Program-made: the position numbers and the translations under genes
Notes under the pieces: generated by a model
Told to the model about the DNA's origin: nothing
Seen by the model: only the letters and a program-made list of their open reading frames with translations
Databases searched by the model: none
Assembly: GCA_010356995.1 (NCBI GenBank)
Contig: ML996706.1
Coordinates: 259,509-323,508, forward strand
Direction: 5' to 3'
DNA length: 64,000 nt
Source: Trichodelitschia bisporula
Taxonomy: Eukaryota; Ascomycota; Dothideomycetes; Phaeotrichales; Phaeotrichaceae
Part shown: positions 23,365 to 33,773 of the stretch, in pieces
Layout of the letters: each line of letters begins with the position of its first letter
How positions within the stretch are numbered: the stretch's first letter is position 1

Positions 23365-24144
23365 GGCTTTGGTGAGGTCCCACGTATCGCCACAGTAGTA
23401 GCAGGTGTTCAAATTGCCACCCTCTTGAGAAGCCAATTGCTATCCTACTGTAGTGCAGACTGCAGCTCCGAGACCGGTGGTTTATCTCTTATCGATGGAC
23501 TGGTAGATGACGCAAGACGGACACGACAAGGTTTGGAAGTTGCAACAGGGCTAACAGCAGGACGGAAATGGATTGATGACCTGTAGTGCCCTCCCAATGA
23601 ATGAGGAGTGAACAATGCCGAAAGGCACATGGCGACTAATTTCCTAGCGCGCTTATTCCAGCGAGCTTGAACAAGCCTTGAAAAGAACAGTCCTGCCGTG
23701 GGATGGTCCCTTACAGATGTCAAGCGTAGAAGCGCTCGACATCACCGGTCAATGAGGTCTGCCGTTTATCGAATCACATCTTTGGATGCCCTCGCCGGAG
23801 CCGATCCCCCCCCACCTCCCTCCACTAGAACTAGTCCGGGAGCGGCATGACATTCGTCAACTCTTACCGCTTAGGCCCCGACGACAGCGGGGACCGCGCC
23901 CTTTTGTAACAACAAAGCTGAGAAATACAAACACGCCCTTCGGACGATTGTCCGCCTCTACGTTTTGCGCCTCGTGCTTGCTATATACATCTACTAGACA
24001 TTCTTTGAGATCTTGGGTTGGAAAGTTCACTGCAAATACTACGTATAGACACTTGGTTCAACCAGCACCCCAGGCTTTTCTTTGCTTCGAAATCACTTCA
24101 GCAGTACGGAAGCAGCGGCGGAGTCTCCTGTACCACCAAGCAAA
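23365..24144. other. Divergent promoter region, 780 bp
   Basis: Lies between the amidotransferase-like gene (minus) and the MFS gene (plus). CTATATAC at 23981-23988 is a possible TATA element for the plus-strand gene. No coding region is supported. Confidence 0.4.
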
Positions 24145-26046
24145 ATGGCCAAATCCGGTTCAGATTCGCGTGTACCAGCCCATGGCTCCGATGAACGAAC
24201 ACCCCTTCTTCACGCGCATTCGCATCCCGAAAGTCATCACCATGGTTCTATCGAGCGACGGCTTTCTGTATCTACCCCCAGCCATTGGCTTGTCCCAGAT
24301 GCTCCAGAGGAACCCAGCATCTCACCAGGCGAACATGAGGACGACTCCGAGAATCCCTCCCACTTTCTGGGCGACTACACGAAAAGACAATTCTGGATGA
24401 TATACGCGCCAATGCTGTTGCAGTACTTTGTGACCACCTTTGACAGCACGCTCATGGCATCCGCCCACCCTGTGATAACGTCCTATTTTCATTCTTCGAA
24501 TTCGGCGTCATGGTTATCAACCGCCTTCATGTTGACCTCGACGGCGTTTCAGCCGCTCTTTGCGCGCGTCTCGGACATGGTTGGACGGCGTCCGCTGTAC
24601 ATCTTTGCACTTACCATGTTCATAGCTACGACGGCCTGGTGTGCCTTAGCTCAGAGCATGGGGAGCTTCATCGCAGCCCGAGCATTCTGCGGACTCGGTG
24701 CCGGCGGCGTGATGACCATGGTAGGCATCTCAACAACGCAAGACCCCTCAATTAATACTAGTAGGCTAGTATCATAACCAACGACCTCGTGCGAATCGAA
24801 GTCCGCGGCACTTACCAATCCTACATCAACATCTTCTTCGGCTTAGGCTCCTCATGTGGCGCCGCTTTTGGCGGCTACCTCTGCGATACCATCGGCTGGC
24901 GCTGGACCTTCGGCATCCAGATCCCGCCCATCGTGCTCATTCTCATCGCCGCCTTCATCACGACGCCCCACGACCTGGGCCCGAACCTGGCGAAGCACTC
25001 GAACCAGAGTTTTGGGCAGGTGCTCAAGGGGTTCGATATCACTGGTTCCCTCCTGCTAACCACCAGTGCGGCAGCGTTGATTCTCGGCCTCAACCTGGGC
25101 GGAAACATCTTTCCCTGGCAACATCCCATCATCATCATTTCGCTCATCGTCTCCGTTCTCGCGGGCCTCCTCCTCATCCGCGTCGAGTCCCGTGCTCCCC
25201 GCCCCGTCATGCCCCTCGCCATGCTCTCGCAATCCCCACGAGCCAACCTCGTCTTCTCCAATTTCTTCGCCATGATAGGAATCAACACCGTCATCTTCAA
25301 CGCGCCGCTCTACTTCCAGGCCGTGAAACTGGACTCCGCGTCTATGTCCGGGTTCCGTCTCGCACTGCCCAGCGCGTCGCTCACCGTGTGCGCCGTCGGT
25401 GTCGGGTTCTTCATGACGCGCACGGGCCGCATGTATGGCCCCATTGTCGCGGGCTCGCTGAGCATGATTATCGGTGCGTCCTGTCTGGCCGCCATGTGGG
25501 ACGGTATCCCGATGTGGCTTGCGACTGCGTTCGTGATCCCGCCGAGCCTCGGGCAGGGACTCATGTTCCCTGTCTGCTCGGTTGCGGTGCTGGCGGTTAG
25601 CAGTCAGGCGGACCAGGCGGTGATGACGAGCACGCTGTCGCTGTGGCGGAATCTGGGAACGGTGATGGGGGTTGCGGTTAGCAGTCTTATTGTGCAGAAT
25701 TCGCTTGTCGTGTATCTGAACAAGTATATCACAGGGGCGGACAAGGCTGAGGTAGGTCCTGCTTCGATTTTTGAACTCAGGCTTACGACTAGACAATCAA
25801 CCGTATCCGCAAAGCCGTCCGGGCGATCCAGGATCTGGATCCCCTGCATCAGCACGAAGGTATGGGCGAGATCCATTACATTAACACGCATCTGACTTCC
25901 CAGCTATGACCGCCTACTCCGCCGCGCTGCGCATAACCTTCCTCTCCGCGATTATCTTCTTCGCCATCACCACCGCCCTCGCACTCCCCATCAAGCTCCC
26001 CCTCCTCGGCAGATCGCAGCCTGCGGACGAAGAAAACAGCGCCTAG
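24145..26046 (+). CDS. MFS transporter, vacuolar basic amino-acid (VBA)-like
   Basis: Major facilitator protein with about 14 membrane segments (drug:H+ antiporter-2 type). It resembles yeast vacuolar basic amino-acid transporters. Exons 24145-24720, 24765-25751, 25793-25859 and 25904-26046 give 590 aa; introns are 41-44 nt and phases agree. The N-terminal 80 residues are hydrophilic and contain SDERTPLL, a dileucine-like vacuolar sorting motif. Further marks: FDSTLMASAHPVI, STAFMLTSTAFQPLF, RVSDMVGRRPLY (the MFS loop 2-3 motif), GLGAGGVMTM and IEVRGTYQSYIN. The first intron uses the acceptor GTAG at 24764; using the earlier TAG would leave an in-frame stop. The stop codon at 26044-26046 overlaps the stop of the convergent HD-domain gene. 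The amino-acid substrate is inferred from resemblance only. Confidence 0.9.
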
Positions 26047-26814
26047 TCATACGGCTGCATGAGCTTGTTCCCCGCGACATCCTCCGCGAAGTTCTCGATA
26101 TGCGTGCTATGGCACCAGGGCTTGCTGCCAATCTCCTGCTTAATCGTCTCCGAGAAGCATCCCGACCACCCCTTGCGCGGATGCGCACTCGTCACGCTCT
26201 CGATCGTCTCCTTCGCGAAGAGCTCCGCAAAATGGCCCACATTGTCTGGTCCCAGTTAGTACCAAAATCCCTCAAAAAAATTTGAAGTAAATTCAGCATC
26301 ACCCACCAAAAATCGTAACAACCTGCAACACCGCCCCCAGCGCCGTAATATTCCCCGTCTCACCCAAATCCTGATGCCGCACAATGGCTTCAAACACGCC
26401 CTCGGCCTGATCCTTCTCCGCGCCCACGTCGCGTAGCTCGCGCAGGCCCTCCAACGCACCCCACCACTCGAAGCTCATCTTCGTGGCGCGCAGGTTCTTC
26501 GGCGTGCACCCCAGGTCATGGAGCAAGCAGGTTAGGTAGAGGGTTTCGGCGAAAGTGGGCGTCAGCAGGTGCGACAGGTGCTGCGTTACTAGTGCGATGC
26601 CATAGGTGTATACGCGCAGGCTGTGGTTGAAGACTTGTTCCGGCAGCTCCTTTTGGGCGAAAGACCGAATGGTGGTGCTGAGCTCGCTGGTGGGTTCCGG
26701 GGCGGAGGAGGCGGCGAAGGGCGCGGTGGACTTCGCGGATGTGGTGGACAGGAAGGCCTTGAGAGAGACCGGGACGGCGGACCAGCCGTAGGGGAGTTGA
26801 TCGGCGTTGGACAT
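26043..26814 (-). CDS. HD-domain protein, cyanamide hydratase-like
   Basis: HD-superfamily metal-dependent hydrolase close to fungal cyanamide hydratases, which convert cyanamide to urea. Exons 26814-26307 and 26245-26043 give 236 aa; the intron is 61 nt with branch TACTAAC. Metal-ligand positions are visible: His in FNHSLRVYTYG, the His-Asp pair in LTCLLHDLGCTP, and His in FEAIVRHQDLGETG. The C-terminus runs DNVGHFAELFAKETI and PRKGWSGCFSETIKQEIG. Start ATG at 26814 (MSNADQLPYGWSAVP). Its stop codon lies in a CTAG shared with the stop of the MFS gene on the other strand, so the transcripts must overlap. Fungal genes of this family also include members of unknown substrate; the enzyme name is by resemblance. 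Confidence 0.87.
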
Positions 26815-27622
26815 TGCGAGGGGAGTCGAGTGAAAAGCGGATGTTATCGTATTGACGGAATCGAAAATAAAATTATCGAATTGGTGCCGTTTTGGAAGGC
26901 TGAAGCCTCGTCTATATATCTCGGCCAACTTCCACTCAGACGCCCTAAAATTTCCGCGGAAATGCCCCGCAAGGCTTACTTACGCTCCATCTGTTGATAG
27001 AGTCTAGAACCCCCACGATGATGTCGTGGAGCTATGTTGATCTGTGCTCCGGTGCGGGGAGGGGTCTGCTTACTGATGTTGCGGTACTGCAGTGCGGCAT
27101 TGCGGCAGCGGCGGCAGCTCCGGGATGGTCGCGGCAGGGCTACTTGAAATGTGTGGGCGAGGGTAATGGCGGGCGTGTCATGGATTAGCGGGGAAAGATG
27201 ACGTAGTGCTCAAATAGCAATGGAATTCGTCGGCTCACATTGCTTCTGCACAGATGATGTCGTAGGGCGTAGAGATCGAAAGAGCTCGTAGGCCATGGTG
27301 TTCTCTGGCCTGGCTGCTTCCGGGACTTGTTCCGGCTGGAAGTGAAGTTCCGGGCCAGACACAGGTCATACAACTTGGAGATTTCATCGGATGAAAGGGC
27401 ATAAAAATATCTTACTTGAGATCTACGCTGGAGGAAAACCTACTACGTTGCATCTCTAACAACCCTTAGCACTGACTCCCCCGTCTCTATCCAAGGCTCG
27501 ATCGTCCCTTCCTTTACTCAACCCACCTCCGCTAGCCCGCATCACCCCCACCTCGACCCACCAAAAAAATCTCCACCATGGCAACGTTCCTTCCCATGCC
27601 CCCAAAGAGAGCAAAAAGAAAC
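26815..27622. other. Intergenic, 808 bp
   Basis: Lies between the HD-domain gene and the tRNA gene. It should contain the HD-gene promoter. Short frames occur, but none is supported. Confidence 0.5.
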
Positions 27623-27715
27623 CTCCCCCGCCTGGGCTTGAACCAGGAACCTCCTGATCGCATTTCTCGAGAAGAGATAACAGTCAGACGCGCTAGCCAA
27701 TTGCGCCACGGAGGA
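27623..27715 (-). tRNA. tRNA-Asn (GTT) with 19-nt intron
   Basis: Cloverleaf found by eye on the minus strand. The acceptor strands TCCTCCG and CGGGGGA pair over 7 bp (one wobble), with discriminator G at 27623. The D-arm has GCGC pairs around AATTGGCTA. The anticodon stem is TCTGA/TCAGG. The loop CTGTTA carries anticodon GTT at 27681-27679. The T-arm is CCTGG-TTCAAGC-CCAGG. A 19-nt intron (27677-27659) sits one base 3' of the anticodon, the standard eukaryotic position. Confidence 0.92.
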
Positions 27716-28412
27716 AGAGGAATTTATGGATGAAATTTCATGGCTGGGACACACGTCCGGCTTGAGACGGGATGGGAACTTCGATGTCATTGCACACATT
27801 ATGCCGATGCTCTTCTTCAGATCATATATTCGTAAACGGGTATCAAAGTTCCGAGATGCTACTCCAATACAAAGGATCACTGGTCCAGCTCCTTCTACCG
27901 CCAGTCCAGCTTCTGGAACTGATTCCTCAAGCCAAAAGTAGCAACTCCATACAGTTGTACAAGATACATCATGAACACCAGTTCTACGTCCCAGTCCCTC
28001 GTTCGAATACAAACACCAGAGCATGGTAGGACCGGAAAGGGCAACAATCCCAGGGAATACCCGGTGCCGTTTCGTTGCTCGTCGGCCAGATAGAGAGTCG
28101 TCGTGTAGTTGCGGGACCATGTTCTCGGGTGATTGGGAAAGTCGCGGTTGGCAATCGGTTCGTCAAATAGAGAAGGGGCGCCTGGAAACTTTTGGGTGAT
28201 GTCGCGCCGGTATCCCTCTGGAACTCGTCCCGCCTCTTAAGCCGAATGCAGAGGTTGTTGAGCGGCGCATCGCATGCACTACCAACTTGCCAAAGTCAGA
28301 AGAATCCCGACGACCACGCGCGCCAGTCCTCATCGCATAAAGTAGAGTCGTCCACACGCAGACAACCTCCAAGAGAACCCCAAACACCCATATCCATCAC
28401 AATGGCACCCCC
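27716..28412. other. Intergenic, 697 bp
   Basis: Lies between the tRNA gene and the secreted-protein gene. I see no supported gene in it. Confidence 0.45.
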
Positions 28413-28877
28413 TCAACACTCCAATTCCGCCGCCCTGGCCTCCGTCCACCCTTCTCCCTCCGGCAGATCCTCAAGATCCGCCTCCGCCAACTGGGTCCCA
28501 TAAAGCTCGCACGCCACACTCGCCCACCCCCCGGGACTCCCAAACCGCGGCGGTGCAGGCACATCGCCCGCCTGGAAGACGCTGGCGCAGTCGCCGGGCA
28601 GGCCGTACCCCGCACATGTCTGGAGACAGGCATCGAAGAGGGAGTCGCTCGTTCCGTTTACGACGCGCGGGTCCGATGGCGGGAGGTAGTATGCGTAGAG
28701 GAGGGTGCTGAGGGTCACTGCTGTGGGCCGGAAGGGCGCGGGGAGAAGGAGGGCGGCTGTGGTGCAGTTTGTTATGGGTTTTGGGAGGGGCGCGCCAGCG
28801 CGGGTCGTGTGGGTGAGGGGGAGGGCGGGGGCGAGGGTGAGGAGGGTGGCGAGGAGGATGCTGTGCTGGAAGTACAT
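28413..28877 (-). CDS. Small secreted cysteine-containing protein
   Basis: Single-exon frame of 154 aa beginning with a signal peptide (SILLATLLTLAPALPLTHT). The mature part holds six cysteines (about residues 38, 84, 88, 97, 123 and 154), an even number that fits three disulphides, and N-glycosylation sites NCT and NGT. The pattern DACLQTCAGYGLPGDC, then PPRFGSPGGWASVAC, resembles PAN/apple-like secreted proteins I have seen in Aspergillus-type fungi. Function unknown; it might act on the cell surface or be effector-like, but nothing here shows this. Antisense frames are long here only because the DNA is GC-rich. Confidence 0.7.
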   Translation of the reverse strand: MYFQHSILLATLLTLAPALPLTHTTRAGAPLPKPITNCTTAALLLPAPFRPTAVTLSTLLYAYYLPPSDPRVVNGTSDSLFDACLQTCAGYGLPGDCASVFQAGDVPAPPRFGSPGGWASVACELYGTQLAEADLEDLPEGEGWTEARAAELEC

Positions 28878-31800
28878 TTTGAAGCAATGTGTAGAGGAAC
28901 AGGAGTATCGAAGTCGAGAAACAGCAGTATCGAGGTCAATTGCCCCCCATCCGCCGCGCGTAACTGCCCATATAACCCCTAGTGGCTGGGTTGTGGGGCT
29001 GGGACGTCATGACAAGGGATGACGTTGTGCGACAAAGTGGCAGGGAAATATGTGTTGTTCTCTAAGCGCGCACAACAACGCAACCTATTGTTGTGAAGAA
29101 TCCAACTCCAGAAGAGCGGTTGGTGAAGCTATGAAGAGTTGTTGTCCAACGAAGCCACTTCCAGGTCGCAACGCGACGTGCGCCCCCGAGGCTGAGGTTG
29201 GTTGTGGCGGGCGGGTGGCGTGGCGCCAGCCTCCTTCGGGGATCGACAGGGGTAAGAAATAAGTTATTGCCGCCCCGCACCCAAAGTAGCGGCTGAGGAT
29301 GGCAGCGACTTCTTCCGGCGCGCTACTTGGGTGCGAATTCAGGCTCTGCTGGTTCTGACTCTTCGTCTCTCTGGCGGCAAACTGATATCGCGACGTCGCA
29401 ACCGAAGCACGTAGCTACAGTCTCCAGCGGCGTTCACTTCTGCTGACTCTCCGACTCAGCCTTACGGTGGAGCAAGGGCGTTCGAGATAAAGTCCGCACA
29501 GTGCAACATCACCCTCAGCCTTGCAAGGCAACCTCGGCCAGGCTGAAGGCAACCCGGCGCCAACGCGCGAATGCGCCACAAATATCTACTCACATACGGT
29601 ACCTTCGGCGTAAATCCAACCATCCAGACCTGACTATGTGCATACCGTGACCGGCAGACGCTGCGGGGGAACCAGACTATGCCACTTTAGTTTACGGATG
29701 TACGGGTGTATGCCGCCCCCAATGGGCGCACGCAAGGCTGCGGCCCTATGTGTGCCCTGCTCCAAGTTACCTAGTTATATGCGGAGGGCGCCTTTTTGTG
29801 CAAAGCACCAGCGGCCTCATATGCGCATACGGCAGGATGTCCCACCCACCAATCTCCTCGTCATCAATCCCATAACGCCTCACGCTGCGCAGGACAGCAG
29901 GCGTTTCCCGATCAGATGGCAGCAGCGCCACGTCTACACTCGGGCCGGGGCGTCTGGTGTTCGATAGTACAGTTGGCATTACGAAGGAGAGATAGGCCAC
30001 CGGAACATGTCCGCCTCGCCCTACAAGCCGCGCGGCATCAGAACTTTAAGGTGGTATCCAACAAGCGATGTATAACTGCACCGCCCCGCACGCAAGGGTC
30101 CACTGAAACGATCGTCAACGGTCTGGACGTGGGGTGCGGATCTGCCGCGTCCAAGCGTGGCGCAGGCTGATGTACGGGGGCGAGCCAAGCGGCTGGTGCC
30201 CGAGTGCGCCAATAGTCGTCGCCAGAGGCTCTGATGGTTTCTGCGACGAGAGACGTCAACCCTGTGGCAGATTCCAGATTTGTTGGTTCGTGGCGCGGGT
30301 GAAGTAGTGCCGACACGATCAGGTTGAGACCGGAGAGCCGGGAAGCGAGCACACCTGCCGCTAGGAGCGATGCGGCTGCCGTACCGGCCGCTTTGGGACG
30401 CCGGAGATTTTGCGCGGGGTTGATCGCTGAACTTGGGATGTGCCGCGGGAAAGGGCGGCTAGATACCGAACCCCACACTTGCCCGGGGATGTTACGACCG
30501 AGAGAGTACAGCGTATGGGACGCGGAATGAGGATTTTCGCGAGAGGAGGCTGTGTAGCATCCTGGTCATGTTTGTTGCCCCAGGCTGCACTTTCGGCGAG
30601 CTTGGCCGAGGAGCTTCGACTGCCGGAAAGGGCATTGCCGGACGGATGCCCAGTGAATGTATATTGCGCCGAGATATTCGCCGGAAAGTGATGGTTATAT
30701 TCCGCGGGCGCCGAAAGCTTGAAGAAGAAGGATGTCGTGGGTGTGCGCGGTACGCATGTAGTGCTCGGTCATGTAGAAAAGCGCTCCCAATGGGACGAAG
30801 GGCTTCAGAAGCGCGCGCAGCCCATTGGCTCCTGGTTACGGAGACTGGCATTGAGTGGACGCATGATCAGAAATTCCTGAGACGTCGTTGGCGATAACTT
30901 ACCCCTCCATTGCAGTTTGGCGACGATGCCGAGCCGTAGCTGGCTGGTATATATCTGATGCGGCCTGGCGCTTAGTGCAGGGTCCTTACGGTACAGTATC
31001 CCATGATGCAGCGAGCCACGCAGGTCGATAATTTAGCGAGGTTGCGGGATTTTGTCGTAGCGTAGTAGAAAGGTCCGGCATAAAGTTGATTTCCTGCAGG
31101 CGTCGTAGCCCACGAACTCGTGGCAGCTGGAAGGCTGAGCTGTCAGAATCATGACGTAGGACGCCCAGACGCTGGTGAGGTGTTGTTTCTTGACTTTAAG
31201 GTCCTAGCGTGCGAGGGAGGACGTCGCCGCCAAGGGACACCAAATTTCGTCGTTGCCAGTTGCCACCAAGGGAAGGCGACTAACCTTGGAGTATGAAGTT
31301 GTGGGGATAGAGCCCGCAAAATATGAGGCTGTGCATGGTCGAGGATCCGGACGAGATCCCATCAAGTGGTAGCATTCCTGACTGTACTCTCATTTCCTGT
31401 TGTTCAGCAAGGTAATCAGTTACGCATCGAGGAGCAGATGACACCTCTCGGCGCGCGCAGCGCTATTTCACGCCTGACTCTGGTGCACTTTTGGTGCACA
31501 GCGACCTCTCGAGGAGCACAGCAAAGCTGCCAAGTTGGCGAATACCTTCGGCTCATTTTCTGAGAATTTGGGCGAAACTATTCTGGAATTTTTGACGTCG
31601 GTCGTCACTAGCTGCCGTCGCCCCGAGATTTCGAGACTGAAGGCCGGTTGTCTCAAGTGCACAGCCGGGAAGTGGTCAGACAATATACTAATACTCCGCA
31701 TTGTTGCGGGGCCGAACTCAACGACTTCTCATCGGCGGGGTTGGATGGCCTGTGGCTGCCGGGTTCAGTATGTCGCGCCCAATAGGCGCGGAACGGGGTG

Positions 31801-33773
31801 TCGTGCTGCAAGTTGCAAGTGCGATACAATACGTAGGTGGAACGTGAAGGGGCTTCCTCTTTGTCAAATGTCGGGCTCGAAGCTCTGGGCTGAGGCAACC
31901 GAACGTCTCGTGTGACACCCTAGGGACCCGATGGTGAGGAAAGAGGGGACACGAATGATCGAGTTCTCTCCCATACGAAATCCCATTCTCCCGACGGGCT
32001 GGCGTGGCTGGGACAAGGAAGAAGTCGAGAAGGCGAGCGCAAATTGCCGCCAAGTGTGACAGTGTCGGACCCGCACAAGTGATGCGATTCGAATGCGAAG
32101 CGCCTGCGGCAGCGCAGAAATGCTTGGTACCGCACACAGTACGGTAGAGGATGGGGGGTCGGAGGCGAGGTTTGCCTGACAAAAATGCTTGGGATGTGCG
32201 GTCATGATGCGTCTAAAGTGTTGTCTGGAAAGTGCAAACCACACTCTTGGGGGATACTTACGCTACGCTTCTGATCCCAATTTTTTTGATTTTGATGAGC
32301 GCGATACAGCTTAGGTGCTTTATTGACGAGATAAGACGATGCCTAGAAGACAAGGCTATGAATGACTAGGCAGATCTGCGAGCTTCGGCTGGTAGTCCAG
32401 CCTTCCTACTGACGATGCATATAACCTTATATGTTTACCAAAGTAAGAGTTGGTACGCCTGAAATGTAAGTGGTGTCGGGGACATTGGCCGTTGCAGACA
32501 TGCAGCACGCGGACAATCTTTCTCGGGTTGTGGACTGAGTGCCGCTAACTACGCAATGGCACACCATTTGGGGTCTGGTGGTTGGATCAAAGAAATCGAA
32601 GGCGGTAAAGATCGGGAAGAGACAAAAGAGGAGGGTGGGGTAAAAGGGTACGGGTATATAGCCCGATGAGTGACTGAGAAGGCGTTCTTTTGAAAGGAGC
32701 AGGTTAAATTTGATCATAGCGATGCGCTGGTGGTACGAATTGGAGCATGGAGTCGAGTAGACTAGTTCTAGCAGCTGTGACGCTGCTGGTGCGTACATTC
32801 GTAGTAGTATGACAGTTTCTGAAAGGACGACGATGCTAGCTGCGACGATGCTAGCTGCCAGCTGCCATTGCGCTGCTCTCTCTCGGCGCTGAACTGCGCC
32901 TTCGCACTCTGATTCCTCGCCTCTTCTCGCCTATCCGAGCTTGGGATATTTCCTTGGTATGAAAAATGGGGAAGTTGGACTTTTTAAGGAGAAACTCTCA
33001 CGACACTGCTGCTCCTCTACAACGGAGTGGGTAGGTACATAGGAGGGTGGCTATGCTAGCCTTGGCGCACCACTCAGGCTTTCCTCGTTGGGCCGAAGGG
33101 ACAGGGGCGCTTTGCGATGGCAAGGGTGATGGATCCTCCCCCCATGCCCCCCCCCATTACTCGATTCTTGAACCTCTTGCTTTGTAAATCTTCTAATCTC
33201 AACCGGGTTCTCCATTCCATCGTCTCCCAGAGAACTTCCCACCTGACCTTGTGCTTTTGCTCGCTTCTTTGCTTGCTCTCTGTATTCTTTTAGTCCTTCT
33301 CCTCGTCAACAATGCCTTCCGTCTAGCTTCCGTCATGGCGCTTGCTCCTTTTGGTCTCTCCGAACACTGCCACACAGACGACAGCTTGGTAGACTTACGG
33401 AGCCGCGCTCCATTGTCCACCTCCATTGTCCACTGTTACTGTTCGATTGAAAGGGTCCTGTCTCGACACTCGGTCTTCTCCGTCACCAGCCTCATCCATT
33501 CAGCTTTGTAGTTGCCGTCGCCACAGCTGTTAACATACGCGTCGAAAGTCTGCGCCTCATCAGTGTGACGCGACTATCACAAGACTTCGCCTCCAAACCC
33601 ACCCAGACTCAAGAAGTACTTCAGGTTTCTGCACCCGGAAAGTCACCATTCTCCGTTGCCGATACCGCACCATTTGACCCTAGACCGTTTGCCTGATCGC
33701 AAACGACTTTCCGCTGGATCGCCTGTACCGTCAATCTAGAGGAAGTATAGCTCCGTGGCATTAGTCCAGCTAT
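28878..33773. other. Gene-free stretch, 4.9 kb
   Basis: Longest gap in the window. Frames on both strands are short, lack domains and show no consistent splice structure. No terminal repeats, tandem repeats or transposase motifs were noticed. CpG is common, so the stretch does not look RIP-mutated. The right part (about 33190-33770) is pyrimidine-rich and is probably the leader and promoter of the Ca2+-ATPase gene. Confidence 0.5.
33312..33511 (+). promoter_or_regulatory. Two possible upstream ORFs in the Ca2+-ATPase leader
   Basis: If the transcript starts upstream of the CT-rich stretch near 33250-33310, it carries a 4-codon uORF (ATG at 33312, stop at 33324-33326) and a second of 58 codons (ATG at 33335, stop at 33509-33511) before the main ATG at 33774. 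uORFs of this kind can lower or condition translation. The transcript start is unknown, so this is a candidate only. Confidence 0.3.

Noticed and set aside
25056-25796. Long minus-strand frame opposite the MFS gene
   Set aside because: It is antisense to membrane-helix codons of a confirmed gene, and its product is Arg/His-rich with no motif.
30038-30478. 146-codon minus-strand frame in the gene-free stretch
   Set aside because: Low-complexity Ala/Arg/Pro composition with an equally open opposite strand; no homology recognised.
31718-32244. Overlapping minus-strand frames of 126-154 codons
   Set aside because: Two frames open at once, and neither shows motifs or G/C-ending codon preference.
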